Positions 28,396 through 38,268 of a DNA stretch of 64,000 bases are shown in pieces. Origin of the DNA: Rhizobiaceae bacterium (GTDB lineage: Bacteria > Pseudomonadota > Alphaproteobacteria > Rhizobiales > Rhizobiaceae); the NCBI GenBank assembly GCA_029233925.1, contig JARGOX010000002.1, forward strand, positions 248,001-312,000, written 5' to 3'. Below the pieces are notes generated by a model. That model was not told the DNA's origin and ran no database searches. It worked only from the letters and a program-made list of their open reading frames with translations. How positions within the stretch are numbered: position 1 is the first letter of the stretch; each line of letters opens with the position of its first letter. The translations under genes were made by a program, and so were the position numbers.

Positions 28396-29064
28396 ATGAA
28401 CTCCTCGAACTTTAACGCAATGGCCGGTGCGCTTCTTGCCGTGGTTTTCGTTGTGATGACTGTTTCCATTGCGTCTGACGCAATCTTCCATTCGGCTGCG
28501 CCGGAAACGGAAGGCTATGCGCTCGAAGCCGGGGACGGCACTGCGCCAGCGGTAACGGCTGACAGTTCGGATGGCGTTGAACCGATTGCACCGCTGCTGG
28601 CCAGCGCCGACATCGACAATGGCATCAAGGCTTTCAAAAAATGTGCCGCCTGTCATACCGTAGAAGAGGGCGGTGCCAACAAGGTCGGCCCGAATCTCTG
28701 GAACATCGTCAACCGCACGGTCGCAACCGCACCTGACTTTGGATATTCCACAGCCATGACGGAATATGCCGATGGCGGCGCCAACAGCTGGACCTATGCC
28801 CATCTGAACGGATTTCTGGCAGCGCCGAAGAAATTCATCAAGGGAACGGCCATGGGTTTTGCCGGGTTGAAAAAGACCGAGGATCGCGCCGATATCATTG
28901 CCTATCTGCGCTCGCTGTCAGCCAGCCCTGCGCCATTGCCTGCTGACGAAGCGCCTGAAGCTGCGGCTGTAACGGATGCGACAGCCACTTCAGATACGGA
29001 CGCTGATACGGGCACAGATACGGGCGCCGAAGCAGAAACTGCGCCTGCCGCCACAACAGAATAA
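28396..29064 (+). CDS. cycM: Membrane-anchored cytochrome c (CycM-like)
   Basis: A 222-residue class I cytochrome c with an uncleaved N-terminal anchor (AGALLAVVFVVMTVSIAS), a haem site CAACH (about 83-87) and a Met axial ligand in GTAMGFAG. It carries electrons to terminal oxidases at the periplasmic face. AAGGAG lies 9 bases before ATG 28396, better than the GTG at 28390. Unusually, it ends in a low-complexity tail of some 45 residues rich in Ala, Asp, Thr and Glu, with TDTDADTGTDTG-type repeats. A perfect terminator follows. Confidence 0.92.
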   Translation: MNSSNFNAMAGALLAVVFVVMTVSIASDAIFHSAAPETEGYALEAGDGTAPAVTADSSDGVEPIAPLLASADIDNGIKAFKKCAACHTVEEGGANKVGPNLWNIVNRTVATAPDFGYSTAMTEYADGGANSWTYAHLNGFLAAPKKFIKGTAMGFAGLKKTEDRADIIAYLRSLSASPAPLPADEAPEAAAVTDATATSDTDADTGTDTGAEAETAPAATTE

Positions 29065-29085
29065 TCCCAACGGATTGCACTGTTC

Positions 29086-29113
29086 AAAAAGCCGGGCCTG
29101 TCCCGGCTTTTTT
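29086..29113 (+). terminator. Intrinsic terminator after cycM
   Basis: An 11-bp stem (AAAAAGCCGGG with CCCGGCTTTTT) around loop CCTGT is followed by a T run, 21 bases after the cycM stop codon. It is a textbook intrinsic terminator. Confidence 0.9.
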
Positions 29114-29249
29114 ATTGTTATGATTTTCTGTGGTCTTCCTGCCTGTTATTTGTCACATTTGCCCCTATTGTATTTCTCTGGGTGATCCATTGGTGATTTG
29201 CCCCACCCGGCACGCGGCAATGATGGCCCGAGCATTCAGGAGGAAATTT

Positions 29250-31130
29250 GTGACGATTCGTTCCGTGTTCAAATCCGATTCATCCAGGGCAATGCCCGTC
29301 ATCAGTTTGCTGGCCGCTATGGCCTTCTTTCTTGCGCCCCAGGTGTTGCTGTCCCAGGCATCGGCTGACGACGCCATGCATTGGAAAATCGGCGCATCAC
29401 TGATCGGCAGCCCGAAATACAAATCCGGATTTACCCGTTTCGACTACGTCAATGCGGATGCGCCCAAGGGCGGCCGAATCAATCTGTCGGCGGGGGGCTC
29501 ATTCGATACGCTTAACCCCGTCCTTGCAAAAGGCGAATTGGCCGAGGGCCTGGGGCTTGTCTTCGAAACATTGATGACGCCTGCACAGGACGAGATATCA
29601 ACCGAATACGGACTGCTTGCCGAAAGCATCAGTTATCCGGAAGATTATTCCTCGGTCAGCTACCGCCTGCGGCCGGAAGCGCGATGGCATGATGGACAGC
29701 CCGTCACCGTGGAAGATGTCATCTGGAGTTTTCAGCAGGCCGTGGCGCTCGATCCAAAGCGCCAGTTTTATTATCAGCACGTTACCGACGCAAAAAAGAC
29801 CGGCGAAAGAGAAGTGACGTTCAGCTTTGACCAGACCAACAATCGCGAGCTGCCGCAGATTGTCGGCCAGTTGATGATCCTGCCGAAACACTGGTGGGAA
29901 GCCAAGGACGAAAAGGGCAGGCAACGCTCCATCGATTCCACGGCCATAGAACCGCCGATGGGATCAGGCCCCTATCGCATCGACTCCGTTTCTCCGGGAT
30001 CTACCGTGCTCTTCAAACGCGTCGACACCTATTGGGGACAGGACATAGCGGTCAATGTCGGCAGTCATAATTTTGATGAGATCCACTATAGCTACTACGC
30101 AGACCGCAATGTCGAGTTCGAGGCGTTCAAGGCAGGAGAAACAGATTTCTGGATCGAAAACGCGGCGCGGCGCTGGGCAAAAGACTACGTCTTTCCCGCC
30201 GTGCGTGATGGCCGCGTGGTGCGCGAGGAACTGTCCAATCCCTATCGCTCCTCAGGTGTTCTTGTCGGATTCATTCCCAATCTGCGGCGCGACAAATTCC
30301 AGGATATGCGGGTGCGAAAGGCGCTCAATCTGGCATTTGATTTCGAGGAACTCAACCGCACCATCTTTTTCGACCAGTATCAACGCGTAGACAGTTTTTT
30401 CTACGGCAGTGAGTTGGCTTCCAGCGGATTGCCGCAAGGGCGGGTTCTGGAAATTCTGGAGGCCGTGCGGGACAAGATTCCGGCAGAGGTGTTTACAACA
30501 CCCTATCAGAACCCGGTCGGCGGGGATCCGCAGAAGCAGAGAAGCAATCTGGGCAAAGCCGTTCGCCTGTTCAAGGAGGCGGGCTACGAGATTCGCAAGG
30601 GCGTCATGGTCAATGCGCAGACCGGCGATCCGTTTACATTCGAAATATTGCTCAATGGTCCCACCATCGAGCGGGTCGCCCTGCCCTATGTGGAAAGCCT
30701 GAAGAAAATCGGCGTGGACGCGACAGTCCGCTCTGTTGACCAGGCCCAATATACCAACCGGGAACGCAACCGCGACTTTGATGTCATTTACGCCGGCTGG
30801 GCTCAGTCCATGTCACCGGGCAACGAGCAGTTTGAATATTGGGGCTCACAATCGGCGGCGCGCGAAGGCTCCGCCAATTACGGCGGTATCGCTGATGAGG
30901 CCGTGGATATGCTTGTCAAACAGGTGGTCTTTGCCAGCGACAGGGAAGAACTTGTTGCCGCCACAGAAGCCCTTGATCGTGTCTTGCTGGCCAACCAATT
31001 CGTCATTCCAAGTTATACAAGCCGGGTGGCGCGAATCGCCTATTCCAGCCGCCTGGTCCACCCCGATCCATTGCCGGAATACGGCATCGGCTTTCCGACA
31101 ATCTGGTGGTCAAAGGACGCGGCAAACTAG
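29250..31130 (+). CDS. yejA: Peptide ABC transporter binding protein, first YejA
   Basis: A 626-residue SBP family 5 (oligopeptide/microcin C type) periplasmic protein. It has a Sec-type signal (SLLAAMAFFLAPQVLLSQ, cleavage near ASADDA), then the YejA opening FTRFDYVNADAPKGGRINLS, EARWHDGQPVTVEDVIWSF and PYRIDSVSPG. I chose GTG 29250 because AGGAGG lies 6 bases upstream; ATGs at 29220 and 29223 lack a ribosome site. YejABEF imports microcin C-like and antimicrobial peptides. In Sinorhizobium two yejA genes head this operon, as here. Confidence 0.9.
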   Translation: MTIRSVFKSDSSRAMPVISLLAAMAFFLAPQVLLSQASADDAMHWKIGASLIGSPKYKSGFTRFDYVNADAPKGGRINLSAGGSFDTLNPVLAKGELAEGLGLVFETLMTPAQDEISTEYGLLAESISYPEDYSSVSYRLRPEARWHDGQPVTVEDVIWSFQQAVALDPKRQFYYQHVTDAKKTGEREVTFSFDQTNNRELPQIVGQLMILPKHWWEAKDEKGRQRSIDSTAIEPPMGSGPYRIDSVSPGSTVLFKRVDTYWGQDIAVNVGSHNFDEIHYSYYADRNVEFEAFKAGETDFWIENAARRWAKDYVFPAVRDGRVVREELSNPYRSSGVLVGFIPNLRRDKFQDMRVRKALNLAFDFEELNRTIFFDQYQRVDSFFYGSELASSGLPQGRVLEILEAVRDKIPAEVFTTPYQNPVGGDPQKQRSNLGKAVRLFKEAGYEIRKGVMVNAQTGDPFTFEILLNGPTIERVALPYVESLKKIGVDATVRSVDQAQYTNRERNRDFDVIYAGWAQSMSPGNEQFEYWGSQSAAREGSANYGGIADEAVDMLVKQVVFASDREELVAATEALDRVLLANQFVIPSYTSRVARIAYSSRLVHPDPLPEYGIGFPTIWWSKDAAN

Positions 31131-33029
31131 ATGGCAGTGCAGGGCAAAGCTGCAAAAGCGTCAAATTTGACGCGTCGCGGGTTTCTCGAAGCCGCCGCAA
31201 CCACTGCCATGCTGCTTGCCGTGCCGGCACGATTGGCCTTTGCCGGCAATCCCGCCAATGTCAAACGCCATGGGATTTCGGCATTCGGTGATCTGAAATA
31301 TGCCGCTGATTTCACCCACTTCGATTATGTCGATCCACAGGCGCCAAAGGGCGGCAGCTTTTCGTTTCAGCCGCCCAACTGGTTCTTCAATCAGAATGTG
31401 CAGACCTTCAACACGCTCAATACCTTCATATTGCGCGGCGATGCTCCGCCACGAATGGAATTGTGTTTTGACCGTCTGATGGTGCGCGCCATGGATGAAC
31501 CGGACGCCATCTATTGCCATCTGGCACAATGGGTTGAGATGTCACAGGATCACAATATCTGGCGTTTCGGACTGCGCCCCGAGGCCCGCTTCCATGATGG
31601 CTCGCCTGTCACCGCCCATGACGTGGTTTTCAGCTATCTGACGCTGAGAGACGAAGGTCATCCCAATCTCGCCACCACGCTCAATGAATTGAGCGATGCC
31701 GTGGTAATCGACGCGCAAACGGTTGAACTGCGGTTTTCGGGCAAACAATCTGCCCAGGCCGTTCTGGCTGCAGCCAATATTCCCGTGCTGTCGCGTGCCT
31801 ATTACAGCGAAAACCCCTTTGATGCGGGATCCCTGGATATTCCGCTGTCATCGGGTCCCTATCGGCCTGGCAAGCTGGAGCCGGGCAAATTCATCGATTT
31901 CCAGCGGGTGGAGACCTATTGGGGACGCGATCTGCCGACGGCGCGTGGCCTGTATAATTTTGACAGGATCCGGATCGAATTTTTTGCCGAACGCCAGGCG
32001 GGCTTTGAAGCCTTCAAGAAGGGTGATGTTCACTTCCGGCAGGAATTCACCTCCAAGACATGGGCCACGGAATATAATTTTCCCTCGATCAATGATGGAA
32101 GGGTTGTGAAGAGGACCTTTGCTTCGGAAAAGCGCCCGATATTGCAGGCCTGGGCGCTCAACCAGCGGCGAAAGAAATTCAAGAGTGCGCTTGTTCGCCG
32201 GGCCATCAACCTGTGTTTCGACTTCGACTGGACGAACAACAAGATCTTCTACAATGCCTATACAAGATCGCAATCGCTGTTCGAGACGTCGCAATTCGTG
32301 GCTACGGGAATGCCCGATGACCTGGAGCTGGCTTTGCTCGAACCGTTGCGCGACAGGATACCCGAGGCAGCCTTTGGCATGCCGGTCATGCAGCCCGTGT
32401 CCGACGGATCGGGCCGCGACCGGCGCCTGTTGCGCGAGGCGGTTGAATTGCTGGACGAGGCTGGCTGGACCCGCGAAGGCACAGTGCTGAAAAAGGATGG
32501 CGAACGGCTTTCCATCGAGATTCTGATTCGCTCACCGGTGTTTGAACGTGTTCTGTCGGGATTTGTCGAGAACATGCGCCGTATCGGCATTGATGCGTCC
32601 ATACGCCTTGTCGATCCGGCACAATTTCAATCCAGACTGGACGATTATGATTTTGACATGGTGGGATTTGCCCTGTCGCTGGCAGCAACACCGAATGCAG
32701 AAAGCCTGCAATCGGTATTTTCACCGCGTTACGCCAACCAACCCGGTTCCTATAATCTTTCAGGTGCGGACGCGCCGGTCTTTGACGACTTGCTCAATTA
32801 TGTGAAGCAGGCAACCAGCCGGGAGGACCTTGTCGTTGCCATGCGGGTTCTTGATCGTGTGGTACGCGCACGACAGGACTGGATACCCAACTGGTATTCG
32901 GCTAATCACAGGGCAGCCTATTGGGACATGTTCGGATTCGTTGAACCCAAGCCCGACTATGAATGGCCGGTGGAAACATTGTGGTGGTTTGATCCAGTGA
33001 AGGCGGAAAAAATTGGAAAGAGCCAATGA
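31131..33029 (+). CDS. yejA: Peptide ABC transporter binding protein, second YejA, Tat-exported
   Basis: A 632-residue paralogue of the preceding protein (FTHFDYVDPQAPKGGSFSFQ; EARFHDGSPVTAHDVVFSYL). Its leader carries a twin-arginine motif, NLTRRGFLEAAA, then a hydrophobic stretch ending AFAGNP, so it is probably exported folded by the Tat system while its neighbour uses Sec. The ATG directly follows the first gene's stop codon (TAGATG). Two binding proteins sharing one permease and ATPase implies a broader ligand range; the individual ligands are unknown. Confidence 0.9.
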   Translation: MAVQGKAAKASNLTRRGFLEAAATTAMLLAVPARLAFAGNPANVKRHGISAFGDLKYAADFTHFDYVDPQAPKGGSFSFQPPNWFFNQNVQTFNTLNTFILRGDAPPRMELCFDRLMVRAMDEPDAIYCHLAQWVEMSQDHNIWRFGLRPEARFHDGSPVTAHDVVFSYLTLRDEGHPNLATTLNELSDAVVIDAQTVELRFSGKQSAQAVLAAANIPVLSRAYYSENPFDAGSLDIPLSSGPYRPGKLEPGKFIDFQRVETYWGRDLPTARGLYNFDRIRIEFFAERQAGFEAFKKGDVHFRQEFTSKTWATEYNFPSINDGRVVKRTFASEKRPILQAWALNQRRKKFKSALVRRAINLCFDFDWTNNKIFYNAYTRSQSLFETSQFVATGMPDDLELALLEPLRDRIPEAAFGMPVMQPVSDGSGRDRRLLREAVELLDEAGWTREGTVLKKDGERLSIEILIRSPVFERVLSGFVENMRRIGIDASIRLVDPAQFQSRLDDYDFDMVGFALSLAATPNAESLQSVFSPRYANQPGSYNLSGADAPVFDDLLNYVKQATSREDLVVAMRVLDRVVRARQDWIPNWYSANHRAAYWDMFGFVEPKPDYEWPVETLWWFDPVKAEKIGKSQ

Positions 33030-33053
33030 GCGCTTGCAGGAGTACATGAACTA

Positions 33054-34148
33054 ATGGGCGCCTATATTCTCAGGCGGTTGCTTTTGATGATCCCGACCAT
33101 TGTCGGGATCATGGGCATATCCTTTCTGGTCATCCAGTTTGCCCCTGGCGGGCCGATCGAACAGGTGATCTCGGAACTCACCGGCCAGGGCAATTCGGCA
33201 ACAGAACGGATATCAGGCGGTGGTGATTTTCAAAGCCAGCCGGTGGGCAGCGATGATTTCTCGTCCAAATACCGCGGCGCACAGGGACTTGATCCGGAAT
33301 TTATTGCAAAGCTTGAAAAACAATTCGGCTTCGACAAACCGGCGACTGAGCGGTTCCTGCTGATGATGTGGAATTATATCCGTTTCGATTTTGGCGAGAG
33401 CTATTTCCGCGATGTTTCCGTGCTTGATCTGATCATCGAAAAAATGCCGGTTTCGATTTCCCTCGGCATCTGGATTCTGCTCATCTCCTACATCATTTCA
33501 GTACCGCTCGGCATCAAGAAGGCGGTCTCGGACGGCTCTCGATTTGATATCTGGACCTCGGGTGTCATCATCATCGCCTATGCTGTCCCGGGGTTTCTGT
33601 TTGGCATCATGCTGATTGTCATGTTCGCCGGTGGCTCGTTTTTCGACTGGTTTCCCTTGCGGGGCCTGGTCTCCGACAATTTTGCCGACCTGTCCTGGTG
33701 GGAGAAAATTCTGGACTATTTCTGGCACCTGACGCTGCCGTTGATCTCGCTTGCACTGGCCGCCTTTGCGACAACCACCTTGCTGACCAAGAATTCCTTC
33801 ATTGATGAAATCCGCAAACAATATGTGACGACGGCACGGGCCAAGGGACTGAACGAGCGACAGGTGCTCTACGGACACGTGTTTCGCAATGCCATGCTGA
33901 TCATCATTGCCGGTTTTCCCGCCGCTTTCATCACTGCATTCTTTTCGGGTTCACTGTTGATCGAAACCATCTTCTCGCTCGATGGATTGGGACGCCTTGG
34001 TTTCGAGTCGGTCGTAAAAAGGGATTATCCGGTCGTGTTCGGCACATTGTTCATTTTTTCGCTGATGGGGCTGGTCGTCAGCCTGATTTCAGACCTCGTC
34101 TACACCTGGGTTGATCCGCGCATCGACTTCGAGCGCCGGGATGTCTGA
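33054..34148 (+). CDS. yejB: Peptide ABC transporter permease YejB
   Basis: A 364-residue permease of the DppB/OppB class. An N-terminal membrane helix ([19 protein letters not shown]) is followed by a long periplasmic loop, then five helices, and the coupling segment [21 protein letters not shown] that docks on the ATPase. It forms the channel with YejE. It follows the second yejA by 24 bases and overlaps yejE by 8 bases if ATG 34141 is used. Confidence 0.93.
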   Translation: MGAYILRRLLLMIPTIVGIMGISFLVIQFAPGGPIEQVISELTGQGNSATERISGGGDFQSQPVGSDDFSSKYRGAQGLDPEFIAKLEKQFGFDKPATERFLLMMWNYIRFDFGESYFRDVSVLDLIIEKMPVSISLGIWILLISYIISVPLGIKKAVSDGSRFDIWTSGVIIIAYAVPGFLFGIMLIVMFAGGSFFDWFPLRGLVSDNFADLSWWEKILDYFWHLTLPLISLALAAFATTTLLTKNSFIDEIRKQYVTTARAKGLNERQVLYGHVFRNAMLIIIAGFPAAFITAFFSGSLLIETIFSLDGLGRLGFESVVKRDYPVVFGTLFIFSLMGLVVSLISDLVYTWVDPRIDFERRDV

Positions 34149-35292
34149 GATGAAACCGGCAACAGATTCACCAGGCATGGCATCCGACGAGGCCCGCGGC
34201 TTTTTTTCACCGACGGCAAAGCGCCGCTGGCAAAACTTCAAGGCCAATCGCCGCGGGTATTGGTCCTTCTGGATCTTTCTGGTCATTTTCGGCCTCTCCC
34301 TGTGCGCCGAACTGGTGGCCAATGACCGCCCGATCATGGCTTTCTACAAGGGCGAATTGCTGGTGCCAGTCCTTGTCGATTATCCGGAAGAACAATTTGG
34401 CGGATTTCTGGCGCGCACCGACTATCGCGATCCCTTCATCTATGAGGAAATCGAGGCCAATGGCTGGATGCTCTGGCCACCCATCCGCTATTCCTACCGT
34501 ACTGCGAATTCCTATATTCCAACCTCGGCTCCGACAGCGCCCTTCTGGACCATGACGGTTGAGGAACGCTGTGCCGCCTATCCGCAAGGCGCCGACGATC
34601 CCAGTTGCATCATCGGAAACATGAATTGGCTGGGAACCGATGATCAGGCGCGCGATGTCATGGCGCGGATGATTTACGGGTTTCGAATTTCCGTGCTGTT
34701 CGGACTGGTGCTGACATCGCTGTCGGCTGTGGTCGGTGTTTCCATGGGTGCGGTGCAAGGCTATTTTGGGGGCTGGACCGACCTGTTGTTCCAGCGGATG
34801 ATCGAAATATGGTCGTCGATGCCCGTTCTCTACATTCTTCTGATCATTGCAGCCATTTTGCCGCCGGGCTTCTGGATCCTGCTGTCCATCATGTTGCTGT
34901 TTTCCTGGGTCTCCTTTGTCGGTATCGTCCGGGCTGAATTCCTGCGGGCCCGCAATTTTGAATATGTCAATGCGGCCCGGGCGCTGGGCGTCGGCAATGC
35001 AACCATTATTTACCGGCACCTGCTGCCCAACGCCATGGTGGCCACGCTGACCTTCCTGCCATTCATTCTCTCCGGTTCGATCACCACACTGACTTCCCTG
35101 GATTTTCTTGGCTTTGGCTTGCCTCCCGGCTCACCATCACTGGGAGAACTGATTGCCCAGGGCAAACGCAACCTGCAGGCCCCGTGGCTGGGAATGACCG
35201 CCTTTTTCGTCATTTCGATCATGCTGTCCCTGCTGATCTTTGTGGGTGAAGCAACCCGCGATGCCTTTGACCCGCGAAAGACGTTCCGATGA
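34141..35292 (+). CDS. yejE: Peptide ABC transporter permease YejE
   Basis: A 383-residue DppC/OppC-class permease. Basic N-terminus ([20 protein letters not shown]) before the first helix, a large periplasmic insert, then [20 protein letters not shown] and the coupling segment [20 protein letters not shown]. Start is ATG 34141 (MSEMKPA) or 34150, both inside the end of yejB; neither has a clear ribosome site, so coupling to yejB is likely. Its last four bases overlap yejF as ATGA. Confidence 0.92.
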   Translation: MSEMKPATDSPGMASDEARGFFSPTAKRRWQNFKANRRGYWSFWIFLVIFGLSLCAELVANDRPIMAFYKGELLVPVLVDYPEEQFGGFLARTDYRDPFIYEEIEANGWMLWPPIRYSYRTANSYIPTSAPTAPFWTMTVEERCAAYPQGADDPSCIIGNMNWLGTDDQARDVMARMIYGFRISVLFGLVLTSLSAVVGVSMGAVQGYFGGWTDLLFQRMIEIWSSMPVLYILLIIAAILPPGFWILLSIMLLFSWVSFVGIVRAEFLRARNFEYVNAARALGVGNATIIYRHLLPNAMVATLTFLPFILSGSITTLTSLDFLGFGLPPGSPSLGELIAQGKRNLQAPWLGMTAFFVISIMLSLLIFVGEATRDAFDPRKTFR

Positions 35293-36917
35293 CCGGCCCG
35301 CTGATTTCCATACGCGACCTGTCGGTTGCCTTTCATCAGGGCGGCCAGCAGACACTGGCTGTCAACAAGGCCTCCCTCGATATCAACCGGGGCGAGACCG
35401 TCGCACTTGTCGGCGAATCGGGCTCCGGCAAATCGGTGCTGGCGCTTTCGATACTGCAATTGTTGCCATATCCGGCAGCCAGCCATCCCAGCGGAACGAT
35501 CACCTTCAAGGGACAGGACCTGCTGAGCGCCAGTGATGGTGACTTGCGGCGGGTGCGCGGCAATGATGTGACGATGATCTTTCAGGAGCCGATGACATCG
35601 CTCAATCCGCTGCACTCGGTGGAAAAACAGATCAGCGAAATTCTGGGGTTGCATCAGGGATTGTTTGACCGCGTCGCCCGTCAACGGACAATTGAACTGC
35701 TTGATCAGGTCGGCATTCGCGACCCGGAAAAGCGCCTGGCCTCCTATCCGCACGAATTGTCCGGCGGCCAGCGCCAGCGTGTGATGATTGCCATGGCTCT
35801 GGCCAATCGGCCTGAGCTACTGATCGCCGATGAACCGACGACCGCACTGGATGTCACCATACAGGCGCAGATTCTCGAACTGCTGGAGACACTGAAATCC
35901 GACCACGGCATGTCCATGCTGTTCATCACCCATGATCTGGGCATCGTACGGCGGTTTGCCGATCGGGTCTGCGTGATGACCCATGGTCAAATCGTCGAAT
36001 CCGGCCCGACGAAGGAAATCTTTGAAAACCCGCAACACGACTATACAAAACACCTGCTGGCTGCCGAGCCGAGCGGCGAGCCTCCAAAATCCGACGATAC
36101 GGCCCCCGTTGTCATCGAGGGCAAACAGATCAAGGTCTGGTTTCCCGTCAAGACCGGATTTCTGCGCCGCACGACCGACTATATAAAGGCGGTCGACGGT
36201 ATCGACCTGACGCTGCGGGCCGGACAGACTTTGGGCATTGTCGGTGAATCAGGCTCCGGCAAGACCACGCTTGGTCTGGCTTTGACGCGGTTGATTGGCT
36301 CGAAGGGCAAGATTGCTTTTGTCGGCCGGGATATCGACACCTATTCCTTTTCCGCCATGAAGCCGCTGCGCAATGAAATGCAGGTGGTGTTTCAGGACCC
36401 CTTCGGTTCGCTTTCACCGCGCATGTCGATCGCCGAAATTGTCGCCGAGGGTTTGAAGATTCATGAACCGGGGCTCAGCCGGGCAGAGCGCGATCACAAG
36501 ATTTCAAGTGCCCTGGAAGAGGTCGGTCTGGATGCCGCGACACGCTGGCGTTATCCGCATGAATTCTCCGGTGGCCAACGCCAAAGGGTGGCGATCGCCC
36601 GGGCAATGGTTCTCAATCCGCGTTTTGTCATGTTGGACGAGCCCACATCGGCGCTCGACATGAGCGTGCAGGCCCAGGTTGTCGACCTGTTGCGCAAATT
36701 GCAACGCGATCACAATCTTGCCTATCTGTTCATCAGCCACGATCTCAAGGTCGTGCGTGCGCTGGCAAATGATGTCATTGTCATGCGCCTTGGCAAAGTC
36801 GTGGAAAAGGGTTCGGCCGAGCAGATATTCAACGCTCCAGAGCACGAATATACCAAGGCACTGATGGCCGCTGCCTTCGATCTCACCGTTGCACCGATGG
36901 GTGTGGTCAACCAATAG
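35289..36917 (+). CDS. yejF: Peptide ABC transporter ATPase YejF (two ATPase domains)
   Basis: A 542-residue fusion of DppD- and DppF-like ATPases. Domain 1 has Walker A GESGSGKS at about 42-49, signature [15 protein letters not shown] and Walker [14 protein letters not shown]. Domain 2 has [29 protein letters not shown] and [13 protein letters not shown]. All catalytic motifs are intact in both halves. It powers the YejBE channel. The gene overlaps yejE by ATGA, closing a tight five-gene operon. Confidence 0.94.
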   Translation: MTGPLISIRDLSVAFHQGGQQTLAVNKASLDINRGETVALVGESGSGKSVLALSILQLLPYPAASHPSGTITFKGQDLLSASDGDLRRVRGNDVTMIFQEPMTSLNPLHSVEKQISEILGLHQGLFDRVARQRTIELLDQVGIRDPEKRLASYPHELSGGQRQRVMIAMALANRPELLIADEPTTALDVTIQAQILELLETLKSDHGMSMLFITHDLGIVRRFADRVCVMTHGQIVESGPTKEIFENPQHDYTKHLLAAEPSGEPPKSDDTAPVVIEGKQIKVWFPVKTGFLRRTTDYIKAVDGIDLTLRAGQTLGIVGESGSGKTTLGLALTRLIGSKGKIAFVGRDIDTYSFSAMKPLRNEMQVVFQDPFGSLSPRMSIAEIVAEGLKIHEPGLSRAERDHKISSALEEVGLDAATRWRYPHEFSGGQRQRVAIARAMVLNPRFVMLDEPTSALDMSVQAQVVDLLRKLQRDHNLAYLFISHDLKVVRALANDVIVMRLGKVVEKGSAEQIFNAPEHEYTKALMAAAFDLTVAPMGVVNQ

Positions 36918-36935
36918 AGCTGATTTGCTTGGGCT

Positions 36936-37820
36936 TCAGCCTTCGCCGGGTCGGCGCACACTGGTGGGCAATCCATAAAGATGTGCGATGCGTCCGATGG
37001 CCTCGGCCAGCGGCTCACGGGTGACCAGCATTGTGTGACCGTTTGCATGGAGGATTGTCTGCCGATCTTCAACGATCGCCACATGCCCCTGCCAGAAAAC
37101 CAGATCGCCGCGTTGCAGGCAGGTGAAGTCGGGGGTATTTGCCGGTCCCGTATCGACCGGACGGCCGAGTGAAGCCTCCTGCATGTTCGCATCACGCGGC
37201 GCCACCTGTCCGCACATCATCATGGAAAGCTGGACAAGGGCCGAACAGTCCAGGCCCAGGCCGGACCGCCCTCCCCACAGATAGGGCGTCTGCAGAAACA
37301 GCGCCGCCACATCGACGTAATCGGCGGCAAGCATCGATACCGGCTGCAGATGACCGGCGATGATGGCTGTACCGTCCGCAAGAAGAGAATAGTGCGTGCC
37401 TCTTGTCACTTGCGACCCGGTAATGGTCACCCGACTGCCCATTGAGCAGGCATAGCGCAACGGGCTGCGCAAATCGGCCTCACCATAGATGAAGCTGCGT
37501 GGCGCGGATACCACGTGGGTTGCAGCAGCGACTGGATCGGAAAGCTGATGCGTTGGAACATAGCCGACATAGTGGTCCGCATCCAGCTGCACCCAACTCC
37601 AGCCTTCGGCTTCATCAAACACACGCAGAGTCTCGCCCAGCAGGGCCTGGGTATCAATGGCCGCTGCTGCGGAGGGTTGTGCGTGCAGGTTGACGACAGG
37701 CCCGCAGACCACGGCTTTACGGCCTTCGACATAACGCTCCGCCGTGACCTGGTCGCGAAGCGCGCTGTTGGCCAGATCCGCCCTGTAGGCGTTGACCCTG
37801 CTGTCTGGTTTGCCTGTCAC
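36936..37820 (-). CDS. NlpC/P60 family cysteine peptidase with SH3-type domain
   Basis: A 294-residue protein. An N-terminal SH3b-like region (VVCGPVVNLHAQPSAAA to VGYVPTHQL) and a second SH3-like segment precede a C-terminal NlpC/P60 domain with catalytic Cys192 (GLGLDCSALVQ), His246 (QGHVAIV) and His258 (HANGH). Such enzymes cut peptide bonds in peptidoglycan stems. No signal peptide is visible, so it may act on recycled muropeptides in the cytoplasm. It is coupled by a 4-base overlap to the upstream MarR gene and lies downstream of an M17 aminopeptidase, a neighbourhood consistent with peptide recycling. Confidence 0.88.
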   Translation of the reverse strand: MTGKPDSRVNAYRADLANSALRDQVTAERYVEGRKAVVCGPVVNLHAQPSAAAAIDTQALLGETLRVFDEAEGWSWVQLDADHYVGYVPTHQLSDPVAAATHVVSAPRSFIYGEADLRSPLRYACSMGSRVTITGSQVTRGTHYSLLADGTAIIAGHLQPVSMLAADYVDVAALFLQTPYLWGGRSGLGLDCSALVQLSMMMCGQVAPRDANMQEASLGRPVDTGPANTPDFTCLQRGDLVFWQGHVAIVEDRQTILHANGHTMLVTREPLAEAIGRIAHLYGLPTSVRRPGEG

Positions 37821-38167
37821 AGCGCAAGCTCCCTGCCTTCTTTGATGATGATATCGCCCAGTTTTTCCAGGTAGAGCGCGCCACCAACCGTGCGCTGTAT
37901 GATGACATTGCGCCGATCCCGATCATCGCGTATCCGGCGCACCAGACCCAGGGCACCCATGGAATCAAGCGCTCGTGTGACAACCGGTTTTGTCACGCCA
38001 AGCGTCGCAGCAAGCCCACGCACCGTATGGGGTGGTGGCACCAGATAAATATGCAGCAAAAGGCTCAGCTGCCGCAATGTCAGGTCGGGTGCCTCTGATC
38101 GAACCAGCCCGAGCATGGCGCTGTGCCAAAGGTGCAAGGCTTCAGATGGCCTCAGATTTACCGTCAT
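37817..38167 (-). CDS. MarR-family transcriptional regulator
   Basis: A short (116-residue) winged-helix regulator of MarR type: LTLRQLSLLLHIYLVP, the recognition region VRGLAATLGVTKPVVTRALD and the wing LVRRIRDDRDRRNVIIQ. Typical MarR proteins are about 140-150 residues; the C-terminal dimerisation helix is shortened. It ends inside the start of the NlpC/P60 gene, so the two are coupled and may be functionally linked. Target and ligand are unknown. Confidence 0.8.
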   Translation of the reverse strand: MTVNLRPSEALHLWHSAMLGLVRSEAPDLTLRQLSLLLHIYLVPPPHTVRGLAATLGVTKPVVTRALDSMGALGLVRRIRDDRDRRNVIIQRTVGGALYLEKLGDIIIKEGRELAL

Positions 38168-38268
38168 CTTTACCCGCAGACCTGTTTAAACGCATGGATT
38201 GTTTCGCTACCGTATCATTACTATTGAAATAGGTCAAAACAGACCCATGCGTTCCCCAGGTCCTGTTA

